A DNA stretch of 64,000 bases from positions 84,948 through 148,947 of the forward strand of contig NZ_QREG01000005.1 of the NCBI RefSeq assembly GCF_003386095.1. The letters run 5' to 3'. A model generated the notes under the pieces. It had not been told where the DNA came from and made no database searches. It worked only from the letters and a program-made list of their open reading frames with translations. The position numbers and the translations under genes are program-made. This document shows, in pieces, positions 45,732-55,080 of the stretch (the first letter of the stretch is position 1; the number at the start of each line of letters is the position of its first letter). Origin of the DNA: Marinoscillum furvescens DSM 4134. Lineage in GTDB: Bacteria > Bacteroidota > Bacteroidia > Cytophagales > Cyclobacteriaceae.

Positions 45732-48539
45732 TTAATTGAACAAATCAAATTTTAAACCAGCATTGAAGCGCATATTGTAGTACTCCAGCTGCATGGTACG
45801 ATCTCTGGATCCCTGGTAATACCGTAGAGGCTGGTTTGTCAGGTTGTTCGCCTCTGCAAACACTCTCCAGTTTTTGGTGAACGCATAGGAAGCGTTTACA
45901 TCCAGAAACATTTGCTTGTCGTAATACCTGTCACTAAAGGCTTCACCACCCACTTCGTCTACATAGTCACCCGAGTAGTTGAGTGACGCTCGCACGATCA
46001 GGTTTTTGTTTTCAAACGACAATGAAGTATTAAATAGGTGTTTTGCAGTGCCTGGAAGGCCCAAATCATCACGAAGTTCACCGTCTTCATTGGCCACTCC
46101 ATCCGCAGTGGAGGAGGTATAGGTATAGTTGATGTATACGCCGAGACCTTTGAGTGCGCCTGGTAAAAAGTCTAACTGTCGCTGAACAGATGCTTCCACT
46201 CCGTGGATGGTGCCGGTACCACCATTTTTAGGTTGATATACCTCAAAACCATCATTGTTTTCAGAATAGGAGGTGTAGATGAATCCATCAACTTGCTTGT
46301 GAAAATATCCTGCAGAGATGAGGCCTACACTTTTGTAGTAGTTTTCCACCATCAGGTCAAAGTTCATAGACGTGGTGGGCTGTAGCTCCGGGTTGCCCAG
46401 GAAAAGCTCTTCGTCCTCCACCCTGTTGTCTACATAAGGTACCAGGTCAAAGTAGTTAGGCCTTGCCAGAGAGTTGGTCCAGGCAGCACGCACGATTAGG
46501 TTTTCGTTGGCGTCATATTTGAAATGTACCCCTGGCAGTAGATTTACATAGCTATCCGAATTGGAAATAGACTGCACAAAATCTTCTTCGTTTTCTACTT
46601 CGTTGCCCGTGTATTTGAGCGAGGTAGCTTCCAGACGTACACCTGCGGTAGCTGTTAGAGAAGGGCTGAGGGCATATTCACTCATTACATAGCCAGCTAT
46701 GATGGACTCCTGAGCGGTGTAGTTTTCAGCCAGGTATTCATCGGGTTTATCTTCTTCTTCAAATCTGGCAGTGTTGGTTAGATCCAGTCCACCCAGCCAT
46801 TTGTTCGAGGCGTATGAACCAGCCGCATAATCACCTGGCAAGAAATTATCATCTGTTTTTTGGAGTAATGGCACGCTGTTCAGCGTTTCAAATTCATCAT
46901 TGAAAAAGCTGTATTCATAAAACTGGTTGTCGCGCTCCTTTTCTTTATGACGCAGGCGTGTTCCAACTTTGATATATCCTTTTTTAGGAATAGGTATCTT
47001 CAGATCTATACGTCCATTAATGTCGGTTTCCTGAGTAAACTGATGTTCTTCGGTTAGTTCATCGAGTTCAAACAACTCCAAGCTTTGGATCTGTGGGTCA
47101 TTGCCGCTCAGGGCCGATCCGCTGGCTGGTGCAACAGTGAATTTTGGTTTACGAGGATTTGACAGGTCTTGATAGAAAAGCATTCCCTGAGGTTCATCTT
47201 CACCATCCACTTCTATTTCGGGCTCTGCTACAAATACAGCATATCGTTCATTTGGGCGCTTTTCTGATGCCTGAGACCATGCTCCCATCCAGGTAAGCGA
47301 GGCGTTACCGAGCAGGTGATTTCCACCCACAGAAAATGTGCGCACACGCTGATCTTCCAGTCTTCGATTGTCGATGCGGTTACTGCCCAGGCCACCTTTC
47401 GTTTCGCGCTCGAGTGTTGGCACAAAGGATACACCATTAGCATCGGGCTCTTCTATGTCGGCGAGTACAAGTACATAGCGGTTTTCCCAGTCGTCCCGCC
47501 AGTTGTACATACTATTGAAAAATACGCTGTGGCGATCATTGAGTTTGTAATCCAGGTTGATAGACGCACTGCGACGGGTACGCTGTACTTCATAAGTACG
47601 AATTTGAAACTCTTCTATGTAGGCGTCTACCTCATCACCTTCCGTCCATTCAGCCTCTATATTGTCAGAGCCAAATTTGTGGTCGTTATAAGATACGTTC
47701 ACAACAGCCCCGAGTCTGTCGTTAAAGAAACGATTGCCGTAGATCAGCCCTCCTGTCCAGATTGGCTTTTCAGATAGTGCATTGTAACCACTGGCCAACG
47801 TAGCGGAAATTCGCTCACCAGACGGGTTAGATCGGGTAACCAGATTTACAGAACCGCCGATAGCGTCTGCATCCATATCTGGAGTGATAGCTTTGTTGAC
47901 CTCTATAGTCTGAATCATATCTGCAGGTATGAGGTCCATCTGAATGTTGCGGTTGTCACCCTCGGCAGAAGGTATCCTGTTTCCATTGATCATTACAGAG
48001 TTGAGCTGTGGTGCCAGGCCTCTGATGACGATGTTTCGTGCTTCTCCCTGATCTCCTTGCATGGTGATGCCGGGTATTCGTTTCATGGCGTCACCGATGT
48101 TAGCATCTGGAAACCTCCCGATTTGATCAGCCGCGACTACATTGGTAATGTTTTGGTTGGTGCGTTGTTGATTGAGTGCTTTGGCCTGGCCTTTTAGTCT
48201 GTCTCCCAAGACCAATACGCCTTCTTCCAGTACCACTCCTGGCTGCATGGTCAGCTCTACAGAAGTTATTTCCTGATTTAAAGTAACAGGTCGAGTCACA
48301 GGGCCATAGCCGATAAACGATACTTTGAGCTGATGGGTACCTTCTGGTACATTGCTGAGTAAGTAGTACCCGTCTGCGTCCGAAACGGTTCCCGTGTTTT
48401 CCAGATCTGCTAACTGGATGGTAGCACCGGGAAGACCCAGTCCGTTTTCATCCAATACTCTTCCTTTCAGGGTATTTTGTGCCTTTGCCACAAATACCAA
48501 TGATGAGAGAATCAATGTAAGAAGTAATAGTTTTTTCAT
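45732..48539 (-). CDS. TonB-dependent receptor of the phytase locus
   Basis: A 935-residue outer-membrane receptor. Order: signal peptide MKKLLLLTLILSSLVFVAKAQ, carboxypeptidase-regulatory-like domain (about 22-110; GRVLDENGLGLPGATIQL), plug (IGRFPDANIGDAMKRIPGI, NIVIRGLAPQLNSVMINGNR) and a large barrel ending MRFNAGLKFDLFN. The plug phrases are typical of receptors found with phytases and glycan enzymes in Bacteroidota and gammaproteobacteria. No SusD-like partner is present. Substrate by context: inositol phosphate or an iron/calcium-phytate complex (inference). A TPR-HTH regulator gene lies upstream on the same strand. Confidence 0.9.
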   Translation of the reverse strand: MKKLLLLTLILSSLVFVAKAQNTLKGRVLDENGLGLPGATIQLADLENTGTVSDADGYYLLSNVPEGTHQLKVSFIGYGPVTRPVTLNQEITSVELTMQPGVVLEEGVLVLGDRLKGQAKALNQQRTNQNITNVVAADQIGRFPDANIGDAMKRIPGITMQGDQGEARNIVIRGLAPQLNSVMINGNRIPSAEGDNRNIQMDLIPADMIQTIEVNKAITPDMDADAIGGSVNLVTRSNPSGERISATLASGYNALSEKPIWTGGLIYGNRFFNDRLGAVVNVSYNDHKFGSDNIEAEWTEGDEVDAYIEEFQIRTYEVQRTRRSASINLDYKLNDRHSVFFNSMYNWRDDWENRYVLVLADIEEPDANGVSFVPTLERETKGGLGSNRIDNRRLEDQRVRTFSVGGNHLLGNASLTWMGAWSQASEKRPNERYAVFVAEPEIEVDGEDEPQGMLFYQDLSNPRKPKFTVAPASGSALSGNDPQIQSLELFELDELTEEHQFTQETDINGRIDLKIPIPKKGYIKVGTRLRHKEKERDNQFYEYSFFNDEFETLNSVPLLQKTDDNFLPGDYAAGSYASNKWLGGLDLTNTARFEEEDKPDEYLAENYTAQESIIAGYVMSEYALSPSLTATAGVRLEATSLKYTGNEVENEEDFVQSISNSDSYVNLLPGVHFKYDANENLIVRAAWTNSLARPNYFDLVPYVDNRVEDEELFLGNPELQPTTSMNFDLMVENYYKSVGLISAGYFHKQVDGFIYTSYSENNDGFEVYQPKNGGTGTIHGVEASVQRQLDFLPGALKGLGVYINYTYTSSTADGVANEDGELRDDLGLPGTAKHLFNTSLSFENKNLIVRASLNYSGDYVDEVGGEAFSDRYYDKQMFLDVNASYAFTKNWRVFAEANNLTNQPLRYYQGSRDRTMQLEYYNMRFNAGLKFDLFN

Positions 48540-48713
48540 AAGAAGTGATCAATTGGTTTGTTTGATGACCCAAGGTTAGTGGTGGCATGTTAAGTGGGTG
48601 TGAAATGACCCTCAGCAAAACGTCAACATGTTGTGGTTTATAGATCAACAAAAAAGCAACAAGAGATTGTAAGCTTCTTAAAATCAATTGGTTGTGTGTT
48701 ACTAAAGAGTTAA

Positions 48714-50411
48714 TTAGCCTATATTGATAATGAAGGCGTAGAGGTTGGCTCCTTTTTTTAGTCCCAGGGATTTTCGGAGGCGATACCGGGCTATTCGCAG
48801 ACTGTCTGGTGAGATGCCCATGATGGCAGCCATGTCTTTGGAGTGAAGGTTTAGTCTAATCATGGCGCAGAGTCTTACTTCTGCGGGACTGAGGTTTGGG
48901 TAGAGCTGTTTTAGCCTCACAAAAAACGCTGAATGTACCTGCTGAAATACCATTTCGAACTCCTGCCAATCATCATCCATTGTAAAGTTGTAATCTATGG
49001 ACTTGATGAGCTTTTTAAGCTTTAGATCCATGTTTTCAGGAGGAGTCTTTCGGACGTCCTTTAGTTTCTGGCGCATTTCCTGCAAAAACTCGTTCTTTTG
49101 AATCATGTGCAAGGCGCTTTTGGTGAGCGACTTGCTTTTGAGTTCCAGTTCTCTTTGCAAACGTTCTTCTTGTAGGCGTTGATTTTCCAGGTCTGCGCGG
49201 AGCTTTTGTTCTGTAAGCTGAAAGTTTTTTACCTCCGCGGCGTTTAGCTCATTGGCAGTTTCCAGCAGTTTGCGTTTTTTCTCATTTTTGGTCCGCTGCT
49301 GATAAAATATTAGTGACCCCAACAGTCCAAAGCCTATCGCGCCAATAGTGGTTAAGAATGTAAGAAGTCTGTTAAACTGGCGCTCCTTTTCAAGCAGATG
49401 TATGCGCTGCTGTTTTTGGTCAAGTTCATAGATGGATTCAGTATTGGCTATTTCTTGGGCTATTTCCTGGGTAAACAGCTTACTTGTTAGTTCATAACTA
49501 CGGTTGAGGTAGTGTAGTGCTTCTTTGTGGTAGCCTATTGCTGCATAGATTTTAGACAGGTCACGACATGCACTTTTTATTTGATAATCCAGATGGAGGC
49601 GTTCAGCCTGTTGCAATGTTTTTTGTGCATACCTAAGTGCCGTTTCATGTTCATTCATTTTGCGATAGCAGTCTCCAATATTGTTGAGGTTAGCTAGAGC
49701 AGCAGATTGGTTTCCTGACTTTGTATTGAGAAGGTGAGCTATTTCAAAATGAGTAAGTGCAAGGTCGAAGTTTGTGAGGTCTTCGTAGATACTACCAATG
49801 TGGTCATGAATCTGAGCAATGCCTGCAGAATCCCCTAATGTGAGGTAGCTTTTTAGAGCTCGTTGCTGAAAGTAAAGCGCACTATCATACAATTGAATCT
49901 TTTCGTAGTAGTGGCCTAGCTCGCCTTCCATAGCAGCCATACCCGGCTGGTCATGCAGTTCTGTATATCGCCCATGAGCTTTGAGTAAGTATTGATGTGC
50001 TGTAGCATAGTTTCCGGAGCGCTGGTACACTCTGCCAAGTAGCTTTTCGGTCTTTGCCAACTCAGGGTTAAGCTGATATTTTTCAAAAATCCTCGAAGCT
50101 TTTTTCAAATGCCTGGTAGACAGGCTTAGTCGGCCCATTTCATAGAGCAGGTTTCCCAGTAGCAAGCTGGACCTGGCAATGCCGGGTTCGTACTTTTCAT
50201 TTACTGAAAGGGTGTGCGCATGCCTGGCAAGTAGTAATGCAGTGTCCGGGTGGAGGCTCTGGTTTTGTCCGGCAATAAGTAATAAGCTTTCTATATCTGG
50301 CCTATTAGAAAATGAGTCTTGATCTGAAGTTTTTGATCCGCAGCGCATCATCCCCCATGCCATTAATAGTAAGATGGGCCAGGATAAGCGGTATTTTTCC
50401 AGAAGTGACAT
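48714..50411 (-). CDS. Membrane TPR protein with C-terminal HTH (one-component regulator)
   Basis: A 565-residue regulator. An N-terminal hydrophobic segment (WPILLLMAWGMM) is followed by about seven tetratricopeptide repeats (about 60-320; for example YHKEALHYLNRSYEL), a transmembrane helix (near LTTIGAIGFGLLGSLIFY), a long coiled coil and a C-terminal LuxR-like helix-turn-helix (LSPAEVRLCAMIRLNLHSKD, MGISPDSLRIARYRLRKSLG). This plan is common in Bacteroidota: the TPR part lies outside the membrane and the HTH in the cytoplasm. The position upstream of the TBDR and phytase genes suggests that it controls them. The 174-bp gap to the receptor holds the palindrome CAACATGTTG and two copies of ATCAATTGGTT. 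Confidence 0.85.
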   Translation of the reverse strand: MSLLEKYRLSWPILLLMAWGMMRCGSKTSDQDSFSNRPDIESLLLIAGQNQSLHPDTALLLARHAHTLSVNEKYEPGIARSSLLLGNLLYEMGRLSLSTRHLKKASRIFEKYQLNPELAKTEKLLGRVYQRSGNYATAHQYLLKAHGRYTELHDQPGMAAMEGELGHYYEKIQLYDSALYFQQRALKSYLTLGDSAGIAQIHDHIGSIYEDLTNFDLALTHFEIAHLLNTKSGNQSAALANLNNIGDCYRKMNEHETALRYAQKTLQQAERLHLDYQIKSACRDLSKIYAAIGYHKEALHYLNRSYELTSKLFTQEIAQEIANTESIYELDQKQQRIHLLEKERQFNRLLTFLTTIGAIGFGLLGSLIFYQQRTKNEKKRKLLETANELNAAEVKNFQLTEQKLRADLENQRLQEERLQRELELKSKSLTKSALHMIQKNEFLQEMRQKLKDVRKTPPENMDLKLKKLIKSIDYNFTMDDDWQEFEMVFQQVHSAFFVRLKQLYPNLSPAEVRLCAMIRLNLHSKDMAAIMGISPDSLRIARYRLRKSLGLKKGANLYAFIINIG

Positions 50412-50559
50412 GTTCGTCTGATAGTGCTTAAATCATCGAAAATAGCTCGACGCTTTGACTGCCGTAATGATATTCTAAAAGGATAATCAGAATTTAATGC
50501 TGAGTTTAAATTGAGAGGGTTGAAGCTTCAGAAAAGTTGTTTTCTTCTATTTTTGACGG

Positions 50560-51267
50560 ATGAATAAGCAACGTCCTGTATACCCCATCACCATCAAGCA
50601 AGAGCGGGAGGTAAAGCGGATCACTTTTGCCTCAACCATCAGAGACATGATCAGTGCATTTGATTTGGATCATGGACTACTATTCACACTTAGGCTGCTT
50701 TTCACCAGGCCCGGATATCTGGTCAGCTTTTATTTGGGTGAGGGTAGAGTGAAAGTGTTCAATGTCTTTAGGTTGTTGTTGGTCACTACGGCGGTATGCT
50801 TGTTTCTAATGGGGATCACTGGCCTGGAGGATTTTTGGATAAGTGCTAGCCTGGATACGGGCAATGAGGAGGCTGTAGAGAAGGTCCAGCGCCTGGTGAT
50901 CGATTGGTACAATCTGTTTCTTTGGGCAGGCATTCCGGTCTACGCGCTTTTTTCATACCTCTTTCACCGAAAGGCTGGATACAATTATGCGGAGCATATC
51001 GTGATGCAGACGTTTAACATCTGTGCGGCGAATCTGCTAACACTTTTTTGGCTTTGGCTGGCGAGTACTTTTGGTGCTAATTGGATGCTGGGGCTTCTTT
51101 TTGGCTTCTCTATGAGTTATTACATCTGGCTGGTGGCCACATGGATAGGTCAATACACTGTAATAGCTTTTTTGAAATATATTACCTCATACCTGTTAGC
51201 TACTCTGGTTTATATTGTGCTAATGTCTATGGTAGCAGCTGGGATATATAGTGGTATAAGTTCGTAG
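50560..51267 (+). CDS. DUF3667-domain membrane protein
   Basis: A 235-residue membrane protein. The N-terminal cytoplasmic part carries a family-like segment (RITFASTIRDMISAFDLDHGLLFTL, read in parts) followed by TRPGYLVSFYLGEGRVKVFN and then about four or five hydrophobic helices. This matches DUF3667 proteins of Bacteroidota, whose function is unknown; the zinc-ribbon-like N-terminus found in some members is absent here. It is divergent from the TPR-HTH regulator with a 148-bp gap. Confidence 0.75.
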   Translation: MNKQRPVYPITIKQEREVKRITFASTIRDMISAFDLDHGLLFTLRLLFTRPGYLVSFYLGEGRVKVFNVFRLLLVTTAVCLFLMGITGLEDFWISASLDTGNEEAVEKVQRLVIDWYNLFLWAGIPVYALFSYLFHRKAGYNYAEHIVMQTFNICAANLLTLFWLWLASTFGANWMLGLLFGFSMSYYIWLVATWIGQYTVIAFLKYITSYLLATLVYIVLMSMVAAGIYSGISS

Positions 51268-51320
51268 ACCACCATTGTACTTGGAGGCATTTAAAAAAAT
51301 AAAAAAATCTTAGCACAGTT

Positions 51321-51351
51321 CTTGTAAAATAAAAGGGTTCATTTAGATTTG
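51321..51351 (+). promoter_or_regulatory. Bacteroidota-type promoter of the tRNA-Gly gene
   Basis: CTTG at 51321-51324, a 19-bp spacer and TAGATTTG at 51344-51351 match the Bacteroidota consensus TTG-N19-TAnnTTTG in full. Transcription would start near 51358, about 50 bp before the tRNA. Confidence 0.75.
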
Positions 51352-51408
51352 CAGTCCCATTCAAACGGAAGGGAGTAAAACTTGAAAATATGGTTTTACA
51401 AATTACAA

Positions 51409-51481
51409 GCGAGAGTAGCTCAGCTGGTAGAGCACAACCTTGCCAAGGTTGGGGTCGCGGGTTCGAATCCCGTCTCCCGCT
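51409..51481 (+). tRNA. tRNA-Gly (GCC)
   Basis: A complete cloverleaf of 73 nt: D stem GCTC/GAGC, anticodon stem CAACC/GGTTG with loop TTGCCAA (anticodon GCC), T arm GCGGG TTCGAAT CCCGT. The acceptor stem GCGAGAG/CTCCCGC has an A4-C69 mismatch where G4 would be expected. CCA is not encoded. Confidence 0.95.
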
Positions 51482-51484
51482 CAG

Positions 51485-51525
51485 AAGTCCTGCCCGACAG
51501 CTGTCGCAGCAGGACTTATTTGTTT
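51485..51525 (+). terminator. Nested hairpin terminator after tRNA-Gly
   Basis: AAGTCCTGC (51485-51493) pairs with GCAGGACTT (51509-51517); the loop contains the palindrome CGACAGCTGTCG. It is followed by ATTTGTTT. It may also serve as a processing signal between the two tRNA genes. Confidence 0.7.
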
Positions 51526-51587
51526 AAAGGCACTTGTGTCTTAAAAATTTGGCTTACCAATAGCCAACATCTGCAATGCAGATGAAT

Positions 51588-51672
51588 GCCTCGGTGGTGG
51601 AATTGGTAGACACGCAGGACTTAAAATCCTGTGACCATTGCGGTCGTATGGGTTCAAGTCCCATCCGAGGTA
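51588..51672 (+). tRNA. tRNA-Leu (TAA)
   Basis: A class II tRNA of 85 nt with a long variable arm. Acceptor GCCTCGG/CCGAGGT (G1-T72 wobble), anticodon stem CAGGA/TCCTG, loop CTTAAAA giving anticodon TAA, T arm with GTTCAAGT. CCA is not encoded. It lies 106 bp after tRNA-Gly with a terminator-like hairpin between. Confidence 0.95.
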
Positions 51673-51678
51673 CAGAAA

Positions 51679-51706
51679 AGCAGTTCATTTTTGAGCTGCT
51701 TTTTTT
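51679..51706. terminator. Bidirectional terminator between tRNA-Leu and the third kinase
   Basis: AGCAGTTCA (51679-51687) pairs with TGAGCTGCT (51692-51700, one G-T pair), followed by TTTTTTG; AAAA precedes the stem. It ends tRNA-Leu and probably the convergent kinase mRNA. Confidence 0.8.
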
Positions 51707-51733
51707 GTTTGTAGCAGTTTATTATTAAAAACC

Positions 51734-54700
51734 TTATTCCTCCAATTCCGGATGAAAGGTTTGATTGATAGGCAGTGTGATACACACTTTTGTTGCCACA
51801 TTAGGAGTTGACTCAAAGGTGATCTCCCCCTTATGCTCCTGTACTATAGACCGGGCAATGGTAAGTCCAAGCCCGGGGTTGTTGTCTTTGGTGGTAAAAA
51901 AGGGTTCAAACACTTTCTCAGCATCTGAGGCATTCAAGCCTTCTCCATTATCGGTGATTTCCAGGGAAATGTGATGTAGGTCTTTTCGAAAAAGTCTTAT
52001 GGTAATTTCACCCTTGTCTTCGATGGCCTGCAGTGCGTTGAGTAGGACGTTGACAATGGTTTGGTTGATTTTGGCCTGATAGCATTCTACTGGAGGTATG
52101 TTGGCCAGCATTTTATTGACGGTTACCCGAAACCCTATTTGGTTATTGAGGAGTGTCAGGGCATTTTCGATTTCTTTTTCCAGTACTATAAACGAATAAA
52201 AGTTTTGTGAGTCAGCCGAAAAGGCACTCAGGCTTTTTACAATGCTTGTACTCTTATTAGCTCCCGAGACGATAGCATGTGCTAGCTCCCGGCTTTCATC
52301 CAATATTTCACGATATTCTTCGAGCTGACCATTTGCAGACAATCCATTGGCTAGCCCGTTCAGTTCTTCCAGGTTTTTTAGAATGCATTCTGCTCCGCCT
52401 CTGATGTAGTTGAGGGGGTTGTTGAGTTCGTGGGCGATTCCAGCGGTAAGGTGTCCCATAGAGGCTAGCTTTTCTGACTGAATGAGCTGCCCCTGAGCTG
52501 CTTTTAGCTCCTGGATGGCCTGTACAAGTTCCTGGTTTTGGCGATGTAGTTCGCTGGTTTTTTCTTCTACCTTAGTTCGGAGTAGCTTGTTTCTCAGTTT
52601 GAGTTGTTTGCTCCTAAACCTGATGAACATATAAAGGATCAGGGCGGCCACCACACCTAGCAGCACCTCAAACCAAATGGTATCCCAAAAGGCTGGTGCG
52701 ATCGTTAGTGTTTGGCTATATGCTGATGCACCCCACTCCTGGCCTTTGATGCGAGCCTGAACTTCGAGTTGGTAAGACCCCGGCTCTAGTTTACCGTAGA
52801 GTACGCTACGCTGGCTGTGGTATGGGACTCGCTGCCACTCAGTTTCTAGCCCCAATAGTCTGAATCGATACTCTATGCGAAATTCGTCATAATACGAAAC
52901 AGCTTTGTAGTGAAATCGAATATTGTTTTGGTCGTACCCAAGCGAGTTTTGGTCTGAATTTGTTCCGTTTACCTGATAATGCGATATGGTCACCTGAGGT
53001 GTTGGCACCTTGGGAGTGACAGGGTCGAAAAAGGAAACCCCCTGATCTGTGCCGATGGCCATCTGCCCATTAGAAAGTAGCCGAAAGGCATTGCGATTGA
53101 TTTCATTGCCCACAAGTCCGTGTTTAGTAGACATTTGTTGATATCCATTCTCGTCCAGGTGAAAAATTCCCTGATTAGTGCCTGCCCAGAGTTTGCCATC
53201 TCGATCTTCCAAAAAGGCATATACTGCACAGGATGCGGGTAGCTTATAGGTTTTCGAAGCAGTGAGTTGATCCCCGGCGATTTCACGAATCCCATCTGTG
53301 GTGCCTAGTAAGGTTTTACCCTGATAGAAGATTTCGTTGTAAATATTATTGCCCGACAGTTCATCATCCACGATCGTCATTTTCTGATCAAAATCATAAA
53401 CGCCAGTTTGAGAGAGTAGCATTGCCCGGTTTTGATCCAATACCAGTTTGCGTACTGACCCTGAGGTGATCACACGCGGATATGAAGATTTCACCCATTT
53501 GCCATTGTTATAGGAGTAGAGTTGTCCACGAGAGAGCGCAAAAAGTTGGTCATCATACACGTGTAGGTCAATGACCCGGGTGTTGCTGCCTGCTGGATGG
53601 TAGTGCTGAAGAGTTCCGTCTGGCAGAATAGATACTATTCCAGCTTCATTGGCTGCCATATAAATGGTACCCCGGTAGGCTACAATGTCCATGATCCGTG
53701 GGTTTAAATATTTTTGAGCAAAGACGTGTTTAGAGATATGACCATCTGGATCCAGGATGTTAAACCCATTGTTGCTCCCTAAAAATATGCGGCCATCGGA
53801 TGCTTCATAGATAGCAGTTACTTCGTTTTCTAGTAGTTGGAAGCCATTATAGCTGTAAATATTTAGGTTGTTTACTTTGAAGGCTCCACGCAAGGTGGCC
53901 ACCCAGAGGTTTTTTTCATGGTCAAACAGCGCCCTGATGCAGGTGTGGTCTTTGTCAAAAAGCCGGGTGATGATCGGTGTCTTTGTTCCTTCTTTTAGGT
54001 CATATTGTGTGAGTACAGAGTTGTAGCTATAGTATAGTTTATTTTGGTGCAAAAGAAGGTTTGAGTTGGCAGCAGGTTCTTTCAAACCTATGGGTTGGTT
54101 ATCAAAATAAAGATGGAGGCTGTCTTGAGAAGTGTTGAAGTGGCCTAGCCAATCTGCTCCCATTAGGAATATTCGAAAGTTCTCCAGGTCTGGGAGCATG
54201 GCTTTCACTCCCGGCTTATGGTGCATTTGGGTGAGATTTCCTTTATGAAACCGAAACAGCCCTTCTGAAGTAGCCGCTAGAATAGATTCACCCATAAATG
54301 CCAATTGCTCAATCACAAGGTCACTAAGGCCATTTTTGAAGCTAGTGGTACTCCAGGATTCCCCGTCGTAGATTATGAGCCTGGAGGAGGTACCCAGTGC
54401 AATACGAAAGGACCCTGAAGGGTCCAATGAAATTGCTATACGATATTGGAAATGAATATCTCCTGCTCCTATAGAATTGGGCAATGGTATTTCTGACCAG
54501 ATCCCATGTTTGAAATATCGAATGGACAGTCCGTTTTTATCCAGGCCGGTAAGAATTACAGAACTCTCGGGAAGTGCTTTGAGCCGGACATTGCCATGAA
54601 TAGGCAAGTCTAAAGAGTCATGAAAGGTATGCCAATGTAGGCCGTCATAGGCTACGAGTCCAGCTTCTGTCAGCATCCACATTTCTCCAGTGGCAGTTTG

Positions 54701-54844
54701 ACACATGTCAAAAATGCGATTTGAGGGCATGCCAGATTCGTCCTTATAGACGGTAGCCGAAAAGTACTGCGCTGAAGTATACAATGGAACAGCGAGAAGA
54801 AATAAAAGTCCCCACAGGCTATTCCCGAAACTTGATGTCCACAT
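51734..54844 (-). CDS. Orphan propeller sensor histidine kinase
   Basis: A 1036-residue kinase. Order: signal peptide ending PLYTSAQ, divergent two-component-regulator-propeller repeats (about 30-620), a Y_Y_Y domain (about 650-710), a transmembrane helix (FEVLLGVVAALILYMFI), a coiled coil, HisKA with His805 in AGIAHELNNPLNYI and HATPase_c (NVLLNALQAIEDKG, DNGEGL, GLGLTIARSI). It shares the plan of the two kinases at 16-24 kb, but no response regulator is adjacent, so its partner is encoded elsewhere or is one of the LytTR proteins. The 236-bp upstream gap has a dense GGCAG/CTGCC motif cluster. Confidence 0.9.
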   Translation of the reverse strand: MWTSSFGNSLWGLLFLLAVPLYTSAQYFSATVYKDESGMPSNRIFDMCQTATGEMWMLTEAGLVAYDGLHWHTFHDSLDLPIHGNVRLKALPESSVILTGLDKNGLSIRYFKHGIWSEIPLPNSIGAGDIHFQYRIAISLDPSGSFRIALGTSSRLIIYDGESWSTTSFKNGLSDLVIEQLAFMGESILAATSEGLFRFHKGNLTQMHHKPGVKAMLPDLENFRIFLMGADWLGHFNTSQDSLHLYFDNQPIGLKEPAANSNLLLHQNKLYYSYNSVLTQYDLKEGTKTPIITRLFDKDHTCIRALFDHEKNLWVATLRGAFKVNNLNIYSYNGFQLLENEVTAIYEASDGRIFLGSNNGFNILDPDGHISKHVFAQKYLNPRIMDIVAYRGTIYMAANEAGIVSILPDGTLQHYHPAGSNTRVIDLHVYDDQLFALSRGQLYSYNNGKWVKSSYPRVITSGSVRKLVLDQNRAMLLSQTGVYDFDQKMTIVDDELSGNNIYNEIFYQGKTLLGTTDGIREIAGDQLTASKTYKLPASCAVYAFLEDRDGKLWAGTNQGIFHLDENGYQQMSTKHGLVGNEINRNAFRLLSNGQMAIGTDQGVSFFDPVTPKVPTPQVTISHYQVNGTNSDQNSLGYDQNNIRFHYKAVSYYDEFRIEYRFRLLGLETEWQRVPYHSQRSVLYGKLEPGSYQLEVQARIKGQEWGASAYSQTLTIAPAFWDTIWFEVLLGVVAALILYMFIRFRSKQLKLRNKLLRTKVEEKTSELHRQNQELVQAIQELKAAQGQLIQSEKLASMGHLTAGIAHELNNPLNYIRGGAECILKNLEELNGLANGLSANGQLEEYREILDESRELAHAIVSGANKSTSIVKSLSAFSADSQNFYSFIVLEKEIENALTLLNNQIGFRVTVNKMLANIPPVECYQAKINQTIVNVLLNALQAIEDKGEITIRLFRKDLHHISLEITDNGEGLNASDAEKVFEPFFTTKDNNPGLGLTIARSIVQEHKGEITFESTPNVATKVCITLPINQTFHPELEE

Positions 54845-54926
54845 AAGGTGTAACTGTCTACAGTGAGTTGAACAGAATTAAGTTGACAGTGTGGTGATCG
54901 TTTTCGACTGACAAAACTAGTGAAAA

Positions 54927-55020
54927 TTCTGCCATTTGAAGGTTTATCCCCGATTGGCAGGATTTTAATGTTCTTTGGCAGGATTAAAATCTGCCTTTGC
55001 AAGATCTTAGTTCTGCCAAA
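54927..55020. promoter_or_regulatory. Cluster of five GGCAG/CTGCC half-sites with a 21-bp direct repeat
   Basis: Between the divergent kinase and small gene, TTGGCAGGATT occurs at 54954 and again at 54975, exactly 21 bp apart. Inverted versions lie on either side: TTCTGCCAT at 54927, ATCTGCC at 54989 and TTCTGCCAA at 55011. Five copies of a 5-bp core in 94 bp is far above chance. This is probably a binding array for a dimeric regulator acting on one or both genes. Confidence 0.55.
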
Positions 55021-55080
55021 TGACAAATGAAGCAATATTCATTTTGATAAATGGATGATTAGCAATTTTAAAATTGGATA

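Noticed and set aside
48548-48693. ATCAATTGGTT present twice, 135 bp apart, in the leader of the phytase-locus TBDR
   Set aside because: Only 11 bp long with an internal palindrome; could be chance, and no spacing or promoter logic supports it.
50548-50555. TATTTTTG, a perfect -7-like box before the DUF3667 gene
   Set aside because: It lies only 4 bp before the ATG, so transcription would start at or after the start codon; no -33 box is at the right distance.
51382-51585. 67-codon open frame on the plus strand
   Set aside because: It runs through tRNA-Gly and its terminator hairpin.
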